A DNA stretch of 64,000 nucleotides. It comes from Pseudoips prasinana. Taxonomy: Eukaryota > Arthropoda > Insecta > Lepidoptera > Nolidae. A program made the translations under genes and the position numbers. The notes under the pieces were generated by a model that was not told the origin of the DNA, searched no databases, and worked only from the letters and a program-made list of their open reading frames with translations. Location of the stretch: positions 24,511,934-24,575,933 of the forward strand of contig OX621252.1 in assembly GCA_951640165.1 (NCBI GenBank), written 5' to 3'. Positions within the stretch are counted from its first letter, which is position 1. Every line of letters begins with the position of its first letter. Shown here one piece after another: positions 10,101 through 17,804 of the stretch.

Positions 10101-13057
10101 GTAGAACTTTACAAAATTAATTACATGAACTAATTTTAATAATTTGAACTTTGTATAGTGACACAATAGTTTGTACTTCATTTGTATTAAAATATCAGAA
10201 AACCAAAATATTATAATTATTTTAAACAAAGTAGTGATTAAATGTATTATTTTCTGTACCAATGAGTAATCATAGCAACAACAGACCTTAAATACAGGGC
10301 AATTAAGCAGCAAATAATTCACCACATAGATGGATATCCAAATAACTAACAAAAGTCACTTAATATTATTAAAGTTAAACTTATTGTTAATTAGCATGAC
10401 CTTTGAATTGGCTGTTTTACGTGCCAAGATCTTACAATCACGTATCCACAGAAATGCAAGTTTATTGTCTTTCTTTAACACTCGGGCTTGCTTAAGCAGT
10501 AGTTTATTGGCAGGCGTTAAGTGGTCATTAAGGTACACGTCGCTGGCAGGGCCAAATAACCCTATAGTAGCTGTAGTGAGACCTCTAAACGAACGGGTAG
10601 CCGACAACAGCTGATCTTTGTAAATGCGGCGGGTAAACTTCACAATAACTGCCGGTGTACGAGTATTTGATGCCGCCCGGTCGCCCTTCACATCACCTTC
10701 ACCAACTATGTAACGACGCACACGATGGATGCTATCGATGCTATTCTCCTCGAATTGTAACTTGACTGCCGTGTATATGTTGCGTATAATAGAAATCAAG
10801 TTTTCATCCTTCAAAACTGGTAAACCGGTAATTTCAACGTTATTTATCCTAGCATATTGTTCACGAACATCGTTCTCATACTGTAAGCTAGAAATAATTA
10901 CCGACGTCGCATCAATCTCTGACTGTAGCTTTGAAAATCCATCAATGTGTTTCTCAGAAACTATCATTCTGTCCTCCAAGTCAGAAAATCGAGACTCCAT
11001 TTCGTTTATTTTGCAGTTGGTCTCACGCAAAGCTTTGTTGATATTTATGTTATCCTCCTTCAGTGTTAGAATGTTTTGGTTAATATCAGATAGCGTAGAA
11101 TGTATCTTCGATAACTCGCTCGATATAGCGGTGCCTACCGCCTCAGACACACTACGACGGATAAGATCACTGAGGTTGTCATTCCATTTAGCTTGAGATT
11201 TCGCGTCGTGGCCTGGGTCCATTGGTAATTTCGGCTGATTGCGTCTACGCCGACTACTGTTATCACAGTCGTCTCCATCCATGGTTCTAGGGTAAAAGTA
11301 ATTCGAGTAGGACAAGAATATACCGTTGCACTCCCCACCGCCACGGACAAGATCAGCGACGCGAGAAACGAACTGTTTCTATGTATCGGGTCTTTTCCTC
11401 CAATGGGCAACTGATAAGGAACACTAAATGCACTGTATTAAAGACGACTTTTGTTTGCACTAGTATTTAGAAATCTTATTACGATGTGTAGCACTACCAC
11501 CTTCGACAAGTGTCTGGAGCCAACTGATCAACTGATAATTTATCTATATAAGTATGTATTTATAAAAGAAAAATAGTATATGTAGTATATCAGTTATCTG
11601 GTTTCCATAGTACCTACAAGCTCTGCTTAGTTTGGGATCAGAGGCCGTGTGTAAATAATGTCCCAGGATATTATTATTTATACTCCATTCTGGTATGTTC
11701 TGAGTGTACAGTAAAGGAACTTAAGGTCATTGGATATGTTGACTAGCATTAACATACTTCTCAGTATAACTGATTGATCTGCCTGGTTAGCTACCAGCTT
11801 TACAAGCAAGGGCGCCGCCAAGGAGTTTTCGAGAGCTAGTTCTTGAAATTGATTTTATTTTGTAGGCTCGAAGTCCCTATTTATCAGGCATTTTGTGTAC
11901 GAATACAACATGCTGATTTCATGCATTTGCTGATCGTTATTCTTGTATGGGATGTAATTTTTTTTGTATATTTGCATGTTTATGTGCTACGAAATCATTC
12001 AGTTTCATATGTAAATTCTTCCACACATCCACTATTTTACTAGTGTCAAATAAATACTTTTTTTTATTATTTATGTTACACATAAGCAATCTACCACCTA
12101 AATCGTGATCGGCGTTCGAATAGATTAAGATTAATAATAACTAAATAATTCGATCAATCGGCTTCCATGAGCACATTTTTTTTTCTTTTTAAAAAGACAA
12201 CGCCAGCTCTAGGGAATCTAATCCCTGTGTCGCGGGGTACTCTACAAACATATAATAGACGGACTCAAATTACATCCAGACTCAGAACAACTATTTATGG
12301 GCCACACAAAAGTTGTCATGTGTGGGACTCGAACACGGGACACGAAGCGGCGAGGCGACTGTCTTAGCCGCTACGCCACACGTGCATGTGAAAAATGGTC
12401 CGGAATCGATGTTCAACGTTTTGGCCATTGAACTAATTATTTGGTCATGATTTAATCTTCGAACGCCGATCTCGATCACGATGATTGGTGATTTAGGCGG
12501 TAGTCCCCCAGGTAGTTCCAATACTTATCGGAAACAGCTTTTTTAAGCGGAACAATATCTGCTAGTCATACTAGTTACTTAGTTACTTACTTATCGTATG
12601 GGCAGTGGTTGGTTACCCTAGTGTTAGAGTTGTTCAAGCCGCCCAGTAGGCCTCTGACATGACTTAACGACTGTGGTCGAATGACTACAACCGGGACCGA
12701 CAGCTTAACGTGCCCTCCGAAGCACGCCCATCCATTACCCATCTATGGCCTGACCGCGAACCTAGTTGCTTAACCTCGCCGATTACTTAAGGACCGGTGA
12801 GAGCATCTAGCTATGAGCGACTCGCATACTAGTATATTATAAGCTTTTTAAGTAACATAATAGACTGACAACTTTTTAACAACAAGCAGTAAGTAATAAT
12901 CTGTTTATTTATTGCAGCGGAACTTCGCGTGGAAGCCCTTGTGAAGCAGTATGAAGAACTAAAGAAAGAAGGTTCCGGTCGTATCCAGCGTCACCTCAAA
13001 AGAAGACAACAGAAGGTTAAGAAGCGCTCCTTCAAAGCCCCCACTGGAGTTAGCTGA
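1116..13057 (+). CDS. RRP36: RRP36 homologue, ribosomal RNA processing protein 36 (four coding exons)
   Basis: Coding exons 1116-1178, 2016-2257, 6338-6618 and 12918-13057 join in phase (0, 2, 1) to 726 nt, 241 aa plus stop. Seen: an acidic N-terminus, then LSFEELQKLKERIGAKVYKE, a DPRFDPLCGEFD block across the exon 2/3 join, NYNFLSDVR, a long basic coiled-coil, and a Lys/Arg-rich tail (HLKRRQQKVKKR) ending GVS. The order and motifs match eukaryotic RRP36 (human about 259 aa). RRP36 is a nucleolar component of early pre-ribosomes needed for early pre-rRNA cleavages and 18S rRNA production. All splice sites are GT/AG. Polyadenylation signal at 13146-13151. Introns 2 and 3 are largely LINE and SINE insertions. 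Identity is from remembered family motifs; no search was run. Confidence 0.93.
1480..1745 (+). mobile_element. tRNA-derived SINE, family B
   Basis: Head GTGGGTCTAGCGGAAGCGTGT is a tRNA-like A-box region; the body has AAGAAAGTAATTTTGGGAT, TCAGTATCAGCCCGA, a CTGTACCTGA motif and a late GTGATGGAATAGAAGTA block. The same block order occurs at 27178 (+), 34200-34590 (-) and 61095-61485 (-). It lies in RRP36 intron 1. Confidence 0.7.
2016..2257 (+). CDS. RRP36: RRP36 coding exon 2
   Basis: The acceptor TTTTATAG precedes TAIRAELSSLSFEELQ; the exon ends ...KKEFRDP plus two bases of the next Arg codon at an AG|GTAAGG donor. It holds the LSFEEL helix and the RPREMSSKKPVP segment typical of the family. 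The apparent TTG-initiated ORF at 2034 lies inside this exon, so 2034 is not a real start. Confidence 0.9.
2630..2740 (+). mobile_element. RTE-clade LINE 3' remnant
   Basis: Decayed match to the end of RTE ORF2 and its tail (GACCGGCCAATTTAGAGATC ... TTTGTCCAGCA ... CAGCTGATATGATGAT). Better copies at 27880-28062 and 50345-50485 show the same order. Intron 2 of RRP36. Confidence 0.55.
2775..3010 (+). mobile_element. SINE family A, rearranged by local inverted duplications
   Basis: Head TTGGCATGCTTGGTAAATAC with B box GGTTCGATTCC, core CTGAGTCTAGGTGTAATTAT and the start of the tail are family A. Between B box and core the normal sequence is replaced by back-to-back inverted copies (CCCAAGGAATCTTCCTTGGG, and a CTCAGGACAAACA palindrome). 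See findings. Confidence 0.75.
3017..5810 (+). mobile_element. LINE-A: 5'-truncated Jockey/CR1-like non-LTR retrotransposon
   Basis: 5' truncated: ORF1 and endonuclease are missing. It holds the reverse-transcriptase part of ORF2 (3060-5283) and a 3' UTR with CGCGACCGTCGTTATTAAC and a short AAT repeat. A second copy of this 3' UTR lies at 51120-51480. It is inserted in RRP36 intron 2, sense to the gene. Confidence 0.85.
3060..5283 (+). pseudogene. LINE-A ORF2 (reverse transcriptase), disabled
   Basis: Linker and reverse-transcriptase regions are readable: NYRPISILPALSKIFEKL, QFGFTRGRSTQDA, FCDLSKAFDCVDH, GVPQGSILGPFLFLVYINDL and the catalytic box FADDNSLIF. The C-terminal part (LLLNAGKTKCIRF ... 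GLTLDSKLQW ... SIMSYGILLWG) is typical of Jockey/CR1 elements. Breaks: a frameshift near 3320-3400, a TAA at about 4430-4432 just after the FADD box, and a frameshift at a TA microsatellite near 4950. No endonuclease domain remains, so it cannot be active. Confidence 0.88.
5985..6050 (+). mobile_element. SINE family A tail fragment
   Basis: Contains a degraded AGCTCTTCTTAATTTAGGATC ... GGCCGTGTGTGAATAAT, the 3' end of SINE family A. Confidence 0.5.
6056..6290 (-). mobile_element. RTE-related 3' end and flanking dispersed repeat
   Basis: Reverse strand reads TTCTTGGGGGAGGCTTTCAT ... CGAGCAGTGGAC, the conserved end of RTE ORF2. Upstream of it on that strand is GGGCAGCAGCATCTCTTTGA ... ACTATGACCATCATACTG, which recurs near 61500. 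Confidence 0.5.
6338..6618 (+). CDS. RRP36: RRP36 coding exon 3
   Basis: Acceptor ATTTCAG at 6331-6337. The first base completes Arg, then FDPLCGEFDKKQFSENYNFL. It continues through a charged helix (RAELKQTTDPEREKKLRRLL) and ends ...PHFKNK plus one base at a T|GTAAGT donor. The open frame before 6338 is intron read-through and not coding. Confidence 0.9.
6660..6782 (+). mobile_element. SINE family A, 5' half (split by LINE-B)
   Basis: Head CCCGTTGGCGTGTTTGGGAA with B box GGTTCAATTCC, then the core up to TCTGGGTGTAATTTA. The 3' half continues at 11536 after LINE-B. Confidence 0.85.
7021..9927 (-). CDS. LINE-B ORF2 protein: AP endonuclease plus reverse transcriptase
   Basis: 968 aa, uninterrupted. 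Residues about 1-225 are the apurinic-like endonuclease: YHNVRGLRTK, ICITETWL, LTGDFNI and SPLTPEDPHHKAL near the catalytic His. About 230-480 is the linker. About 480-740 is the RT: YRPISKLCQFSKILEKI, QHGFFKGRSVDTNLL, YTDFSKAFDKICH, GVPQGSHLGPLLFILFINDL and the active site LLYADDTKIF. The C-terminus has RDLGVILDSKLTF and VQKKFVRALDYR. Length and order fit Jockey/CR1/Daphne-type ORF2. Catalytic residues appear present, so activity is plausible. The start codon overlaps an upstream stop as TAATG. Confidence 0.93.
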   Translation of the reverse strand: MSLNTLNGYYHNVRGLRTKSHNFFLAVSQSNFDFICITETWLTSNFYDRKFFDDRYIVYRNDRCALSRGAVEVRGGGVAVAVRRKLQPMRRDWPTPPPSAAECIWIAIPLLQHKSNYAKHLNICCIYIPHGSLYKDAITYFFDVCGHILVENPNDIFLLTGDFNISEAQWSIADCADVLLNDSSCYFTKLLREFMSFSSLKQYNSIVNINDRILDLVLCNEDCAVLSSDSPLTPEDPHHKALEIELKLSFLPTLKPAPVFVYCFRDANYNEINSELSKTDWQDLFSSLSVEQCVDKFYNLLNSLIEKFVPRRPQRTFNSKPPWHIRPLRRLLNEKRKFHKLCKTYGNPLDYDSFKFLRKKALKFENECYNNYINFSETKIKTHPKFFWTYFKSIFSKTGLPQLMKYKGISSTDGDQICNLFNEHFHSVFEMSTMVSTDLQNLPPCNDAMFDINNILFSNELVCKYLKSIDINKGTGPDRVHPILINRCASALSIPLTLLFVRSLKEGCVPVIWKRALITPIPKGDNSEDIEKYRPISKLCQFSKILEKIVSDQLFKAVSRHIIPNQHGFFKGRSVDTNLLSFTEIILDALDSNAQIDAVYTDFSKAFDKICHNTLLLKLWRLGIHGDLFRWIKSYVENRSQAVVSGGYISNYKFISSGVPQGSHLGPLLFILFINDLSKNLSNSNQLLYADDTKIFRIVRNLEDCNLLQEDLNAFEIYCDTSNLFLNPDKCFVISFSRKRSILNYNYRLCNKELTRVSKIRDLGVILDSKLTFIPHIDAMLAKAYKQLGFILRVSKPFRKILTYKILYNSYVRSHLDFASSVWRPFYNNHIDRIERVQKKFVRALDYRTGNNYFDYETSLERYNISPLNNRRDLTDAMYLYKILNNFVDAPALLHAINFRVPHRRERACRRKYLFFIPVSRTCYAHNSFIRRSCRLYNEKLSNVDICNETLCAFKKNTLKCISCIELE
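10356..11282 (-). CDS. LINE-B ORF1 protein (coiled coil plus FP-C-type domain)
   Basis: 308 aa from ATG at 11282 (context ACCATGG); an upstream TTG would add 11 residues but has poor context. N-terminal 35 residues are basic and charged. About 40-140 form heptad-rich coiled coil (SELSKIHSTLSDINQNILTL), likely a trimer or oligomer interface. About 145-300 match the 'FP protein C-terminal' domain common in insect LINE ORF1 (NVEITGLPV ... SIHRVRR ... VIVKFTRR ... VYLNDHLTPANKLL). ORF1 proteins bind element RNA and form the RNP. It ends at TGA followed by C, and the same frame stays open for 142 codons (see findings). Confidence 0.88.
   Translation of the reverse strand: MDGDDCDNSSRRRRNQPKLPMDPGHDAKSQAKWNDNLSDLIRRSVSEAVGTAISSELSKIHSTLSDINQNILTLKEDNININKALRETNCKINEMESRFSDLEDRMIVSEKHIDGFSKLQSEIDATSVIISSLQYENDVREQYARINNVEITGLPVLKDENLISIIRNIYTAVKLQFEENSIDSIHRVRRYIVGEGDVKGDRAASNTRTPAVIVKFTRRIYKDQLLSATRSFRGLTTATIGLFGPASDVYLNDHLTPANKLLLKQARVLKKDNKLAFLWIRDCKILARKTANSKVMLINNKFNFNNIK
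11536..11690 (+). mobile_element. SINE family A, 3' half (split by LINE-B)
   Basis: Continues the SINE begun at 6660: TATCTATATAAGTATGTATT, TATCAGTTATCTGGTTTCC, CAAGCTCTGCTTAGTTTGGG and GTCCCAGGATATTATT. Confidence 0.85.
12090..12510. mobile_element. Foldback/MITE family H with SINE inside
   Basis: Outer inverted arms ACCTAAATCGTGATCGGCGT ... and ... ATCACGATGATTGGTGATTT share CGTGATCGGCGTTCGAA against TTCGAACGCCGAT. Relatives occur at 45670-45795 and 60749-60991. A SINE family C copy occupies the middle. RRP36 intron 3. Confidence 0.6.
12168..12395 (-). mobile_element. tRNA-derived SINE, family C
   Basis: Reverse strand: TGTGGCGTAGCGGCTAAGAC head (A box), GTGTCCCGTGTTCGAGTCCC (B box), core CTGAGTCTGGATGTAATTTG, GTACCCCGCGACACAGGG and an A/T-rich tail. 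Other copies at 28838, 39589 and (decayed) 31920. Confidence 0.8.
12590..12825 (-). mobile_element. 5S rRNA-like SINE (family D)
   Basis: Reverse strand includes GGCGAGGTTAAGCAACTAGG and CCATAGATGGGTAATGGATG, close to the 5S rRNA stretches GAAGTTAAGCAAC and TTGGATGGGTGACC. Its far end (reverse strand) is AACTCTAACACTAGGGTAACCAACCACTGCCCATACG, given here in outline only. Better copy at 36975-37190. Confidence 0.5.
12918..13057 (+). CDS. RRP36: RRP36 coding exon 4 (terminal)
   Basis: Acceptor TTTATTGCAG; the exon encodes SELRVEALVKQYEELKKEGS followed by the basic tail and stops at TGA 13055-13057. AATAAA lies about 90 nt downstream. No isolated ATG ORF marks it; it is found from the phase match to exon 3 and the RRP36-like C-terminus. 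Confidence 0.88.
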
Positions 13058-13145
13058 AATACACTTCTTTTGTTTTGAATTTGTAGTTTATTTATTGTAA
13101 TGGACGTTTATAGCACACTCATAGGCTTTCACTCCTTCACCTGAC

Positions 13146-13151
13146 AATAAA
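13146..13151 (+). terminator. Polyadenylation signal of RRP36
   Basis: AATAAA about 90 nt after the RRP36 stop, within ACAATAAAGGTG, the usual spacing for an insect 3' UTR. Confidence 0.7.
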
Positions 13152-13194
13152 GGTGTTAATACTACAAACTAAGTAACCCGCGCTAAAGAGAACT

Positions 13195-13620
13195 CTTTTT
13201 AGGTTAGAACCTCGGCCCGGGGGCTTATTGATGTGTGATGATTTATGAGAGGGTCGGTTTTTAGGGAACGGTTTTTATCGGGACTAGTCCCCCCACTTAT
13301 CCACAACTGCAACACAACAATTGACGAGCCTGTTGGCGTGGTTGGCAAATGCTTGCTTTTCATGCCTTTCCACCCAGGACAGGTATTTATGTGCATGAAC
13401 ATGTCAGTTTGTCCTGAGTCTGGGTGTAGGTAATTATCTATATACTTAATATGTATTTACAAAAGAAAAGTAATAATGTAGTGTATCAGTTATCTGGTTT
13501 GAGTACAAGCTCTGATTAGTTTGGGATTAGATGGCCGTGTGTAAATAATGTCACAGTATATAATTATTATTATATTAACAGTGGCACACAATGAAATGAC
13601 ACATGACAATGACGCTACGG
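13195..13620. mobile_element. Dispersed repeat (family F) split by SINE family A
   Basis: Left part has CGGGACTAGTCCCCCCACTT; right part has AACAGTGGCACACAATGAAA. In the inverted repeat at 32106-34167 these two parts are contiguous, which shows that the SINE at 13323-13577 interrupts one copy. Confidence 0.65.
13323..13577 (+). mobile_element. SINE family A, near complete
   Basis: GACGAGCCTGTTGGCGTGGT head, a shortened B-box region (the GGTCGTGGGTTCGA part is missing), core CTGAGTCTGGGTGTAGGTAA, tail CTCTGATTAGTTTGGGATT and a terminal ATT repeat. Confidence 0.8.
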
Positions 13621-14894
13621 TATTAAACTGCGGGGAAATAGTACAAACGCACTAACACTTAGCACGTTTCCAAAGGATTGGTTAGAATTTTAGTAAATAC
13701 TAGCGGCCCGTCCCGGCTTCGCACGGGTGTACATTATTTTTTCATACATTTTGGCATAAACATACCGTAAATGCAGGATATACCTAAATAATGATGTATT
13801 TAGCAATAGTTCTCTAAGCTTTAAAGGACATTCTGATATTTATGCTTCTCAAGGTATTTCCCATTGGTTATTATTATATTATTTATAACTGCGTCGTTTT
13901 TTAAGTCCTGGAACGATGTTTGGTCTCGTACATGGTGAAGTCCCTCTGTCCAGTAGGATCCACTATCTCGATCCACCAGTGGATTGAATAGCACGCCGAA
14001 GTTCACTGTGATCCACCAATGGACTCGGTGGATCATGTGATACTTGCATCCCTTAATATGCTCCACCAGTGGATCGAATATAATTCAGGGAGTTGGGTAA
14101 GATCCACCACTGATTTCAGTGTAACCTGTCATATAATTTATATAACCCAAGCAGCAAAATTATCCTATAGTGCAGACGTTAAAGAACTCCAGCACTTTTA
14201 ATGTTCTCTTAAGGGTTCTAGTTTTTGCTGCCTCGCTTATAATAGCAAGCATGGAGTTAGTTGGGTCTTATAGTATATCTCATCCTATAAATTAACTTAT
14301 AATTACTTATAGGCCGAAATTAAAGGTGAATTATAAGCTTGGGTGACTTATAAAAGTATCGCGAGGGTGTAAACGCACTCAAGAGCAAATAAACTGGTAG
14401 GTAAGCTATGCTTATAACTACTAACAAGAAGCATTATAGAACCACTATAAGTAAAGTACACCAATAAGAGTGATAAACAGAACTAAACATTCTGGATACT
14501 ATTTGCATTTATTACTTGGTTTTATAAGGGTTTATAAATTTATAAATAAAGAACAATTATCAGTAAAATGGAGCGGTTATATAGTGGTATAAACCAATAT
14601 CGTTATAATCTTAACACGATTATAAAGGTTTAATGTAATATACTTAGTATCCAAAACTATATCCGTGGAGTCCTGAACAAGAAAACATTGATTTATAATG
14701 GTCTTGCAAATTCTGTTAAAGTCTCAGTACGGATATTTTGATTTTGTTGAATCATAGAAATAAGAGAAGGTTCCGTACAAAATCGTTATTGTGAAAATTT
14801 AAGACAAAATGTTTATTTTAATGATTCTGCACGAAAAAACGTTTAATCGATAAAAGCAATTTTAAATGTACACTTGGAAGATTGTGTTAGTGAG

Positions 14895-15062
14895 GAACCT
14901 GTAAGTACAAGAAGATGAATGCGATATTGAAAACCATTCCAATTTTCAACTACATAGCGATCTTAGAAAATGGGCTGTAGAATACAATATACGACATGCG
15001 GCATTAAATTCCTTATTAGAAATTTTGAATAAATGTACTGTATGTGTTAGAAATTTTGAATA
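14895..15062 (+). pseudogene. Decayed transposon-protein fragment (NFQLHSDLRKWAVEYNIRHA)
   Basis: A short frame reads HSDLRKWAVEYNIRHAALNS then LLEILNK. It resembles the N-terminal helix-rich 'LRxWAxxxxIxHxALxxLLxIL' segment seen in many insect transposon-derived proteins of unknown type. It then hits a stop. There is no start codon nearby, and a GTAAGT precedes it. Confidence 0.4.
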
Positions 15063-15199
15063 AATGTATCTGTTAAGTTTGTTTAAAATTCTTCAAGTTC
15101 TATTAGATTTCTTATAACATGTCTACCTCTACGTCTTCTTGCTTTCTTGAAACAGTCATTGGATGTACGAGTTTAATTCATTCTGAATCTCTCTCCGAC

Positions 15200-15570
15200 A
15201 CAGCACTCAGCACATGTTAGTTTGTATTTGATAAAGTGCATTTTGATTTGATATTATGGTTTTAATGTCTTCTTTGATTGATTTTACTTCATGTTGAAGT
15301 TGTTGAATTTGACCATCCTCGACAGGCTGTATTTGGTTATCCGTGTTGTAAAGAACGAAATGTTAAGCATTTAAACTGACATATGACAGTGTTTCTTCTG
15401 CTTCTGTTATGACAAGTTGAAGGTTTTGCGCGACAAAAGAAGATACAGGTAAAATTGCTGAACCGGATTGAATGGTAGCCGAGTTTTCTTCTCGAGAGAC
15501 CGTTGGCGTCTCACTAATTTGGTCTTGATCACGATTCTGTGAAACAATAAACCAAGTTAGCAAGGGCAAT
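15200..15570 (-). pseudogene. Decayed coiled-coil ORF of nested transposon
   Basis: One reverse-strand frame reads SQNRDQDQISETPTVSREEN ... ETLSYVSLNA, one TAA, then ... DNQIQPVEDGQIQQLQHEVK and SIKEDIKTIISNQNALYQ before a final stop. The second part is a clear heptad-like coiled coil. A possible acceptor (TTTCACAG) precedes it. The in-frame stop marks it as disabled or mis-spliced; function unknown. Confidence 0.4.
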
Positions 15571-17804
15571 CACAAAAATAGAAGTAGAAAATAATTCAAA
15601 CAATTTTAAAGCTCGAAAAACCCTTTTAATTAAAAAGCTATCGACGTCCAGAAACATTACCATTTTCACACCTGACACCTAAACAAAAATATGAAAATAA
15701 GACATCGGTACCTAATAACAACACAGAGTAACATTACAATATTTGCGGAACTCTAATTCCAAACAATATGGCCAAGCAATAGTTCTGATATTTACCATTT
15801 TTAAACAAAGTACGCCTATAACGGTTTGTTAATGTATTTGGGAACACCAAGTTTGTCAATATGGCGACTTTTCGTTGTATGTCTTACTGAAACCAAGATA
15901 ATTTTTAAATTCAACTTAATGAAAACGTGAATTTCGAGGGGCGTTTAAAAATTTTGACAAAAAACTTATTACACTTCACCGAAAATATAGCTGCGCCATG
16001 CACATTCAAACACGGCTTCACTTATTGTTAGCTAACATCCTACTCTTATTCCAGATAATATTTATTATAAAAATGGATTAATTACTTACCTTTATCAATA
16101 TTAATTAATCTTTACAAATGCGTATAGCAACATTCACCAATTCACATCACTTTTTATGAGCTTGTAAGATATTCACTGTGTACGTTATTGTCGTGTTTGG
16201 TTCCATTTAGCGCTCATAGTTAGCTTCGCGAGAGCAAATAGTTCTACATAGTCCAACTATATGGCCGTTATTGGTCAAAATGGTATTCACCAAGTCTACT
16301 ATAGATATTTAATTAGGTAAAATACGCCTATAATGTGGGCCCTTTTCCGTGGTTATAATTGCTTACTATTCCGTTATAGTCCAAATGAAATGGTGGTTCC
16401 AGGACAATTACTAGACCACATTTTGCTGCTTGGGAAGTATATAGGGTCCGCTGGAATCTAGGTAAGCATCGATAACTTATGCCATTGATAATCGTTGTCG
16501 TCGTCGTTTAAATAGTTGTTGATAATAAAACTGACACTTATTTTATCAATTGGTGTTGGTACTTATTGTTATAATATTCTCTCAATATGTACCTATTACT
16601 CGTCTAATACAGGGAACGTACTGGCTGCATACCTACCTACTAAACTAATGGGTTTGTTATTATTCATAGGTAATACAGTTTGGTTTAAGAATAAAAAGTA
16701 TAGGGTCCCTACTTAGATAGTTTTTAATGAATAAAAATATTAGAACCACAAAATAGAGAAAAAAACTTGTCTTCTAACTTAAATTTAACCACACTAGGCA
16801 AGAAAGAGGAAAATCTTATCTAAGTGTTTCCAAAAACAATGCAACTGACATTTCACCGTGGAGTAATTGTAGTTGGGAATCTTGAACAAATTCGTCGTAT
16901 TTAATTTGGCTGACATTTCTCCTGTTTCCACGGCCTTGTTTAACACGTACTAAATTATTAAATGTTTCTTTTTGGATAATATTTAAAAGAAAAACAAAAT
17001 TTGGTTTTTTCCTTCCGACCCTTTTATTTATTTTGGAATGGCATCCTTCAACGCTGTTATTTTAATGGCCTTTATTACGTGTTAAACAAGGCCGTGGAAA
17101 CAGGAGAAATGTCAGCCAAATTAAATACGATGAATTTGTTCAAGATTCCCAACTACAATTACTCCACGGTGAAATGTCAGTTGCATTGTTTTTGGAAACA
17201 CTTAGATAAGATTTTCCTCTTTCTTGCCTAGTGTGGTTAAATTTAAGTTAGAAGACAAGTTTTTTTCTCTATTTTGTGGTTCTAATATTTTTATTCATTA
17301 AAAACTATCTAAGTAGGGACCCTATACTTTTTATTCTTAAACCAAACTGTATTTATTACCTATGAATAATAACAAACTCATTAGTCTAGTAGGTAGGTAT
17401 GCAGCCAGTACGTTCCCTGTATTAGACGAGTAATAGGTACATATTGAGAGAATATTATAACAATAAGTACCAACACCAATTGATAAAATAAGTGTCAGTT
17501 TTATTATCAACAACTATTTAAACGACGACGACAACGATTATCAATGGCATAAGTTATCGATGCTTACCTAGATTCCAGCGGACCCTATATACTTATATAA
17601 ATTATATGACAGGTTACACTGAAATCAGTGGTGGATCTTACCCAACTCCCTGAATTATATTCGATCCACTGGTGGAGCATATTAGGGGATGCAAGTATCA
17701 CATGATCCACCGAGACCATTGGTGGATCACAGTGAACTTCGGCGTGCTATTCAATCCACTGGTGGATCGAGATAGTGGATCCTACTGGACAGAGGGGGTG
17801 AAGT

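Larger units (their letters stand above)
6783..11535 (-). mobile_element. LINE-B: full-length Jockey/CR1-superfamily retrotransposon, both ORFs intact
   Basis: 4.75-kb reverse-strand element inserted into a SINE family A copy. It is flanked by TAATTTA at 6776-6782 and 11536-11542, and the SINE reads through correctly if the element is removed. From its own 5' end: a 5' UTR of about 250 nt (11535-11283), ORF1 (11282-10356), an open inter-ORF stretch, ORF2 (9927-7021) and an AT-rich 3' UTR ending in a TTTA repeat. Intact ORFs, target duplication and full length point to a recent and possibly active copy, antisense in RRP36 intron 3. Confidence 0.9.
14146..16434. mobile_element. Nested 2.29-kb TIR transposon inside the foldback
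   Basis: Perfect 15-bp terminal inverted repeats CCCAAGCAGCAAAAT / ATTTTGCTGCTTGGG. The right foldback arm (near 17593) has the uninterrupted site (reading TATATAAGTATATA on the reverse strand), so the insertion duplicated only AA. Subterminal regions are rich in CTTATAA motifs. Degraded coding remnants lie on both strands (14895-15060 +, 15200-15570 -). Superfamily not recognised. Confidence 0.85.
13942..17796. mobile_element. Foldback transposon, 8-bp TSD, arms about 720 bp, hosting a second transposon
   Basis: Left arm 13942-14145 plus 16435-16949 and right arm 17076-17796 are inverted copies that agree almost base for base by eye. The central spacer is 16950-17075. The ends begin CCCTCTGTCCAGTAGGATCC. 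GGTGAAGT flanks both sides (13934-13941 and 17797-17804), an 8-bp target duplication as made by hAT-type transposases. The outer 180 bp of each arm carries repeated GATCCACCA motifs in both orientations. The left arm is interrupted by the 2289-bp element at 14146. No transposase frame belongs to the foldback itself, so it is non-autonomous. Confidence 0.88.

Noticed and set aside
10729..11196. 155-codon forward ORF
   Set aside because: Antisense shadow of LINE-B ORF1.
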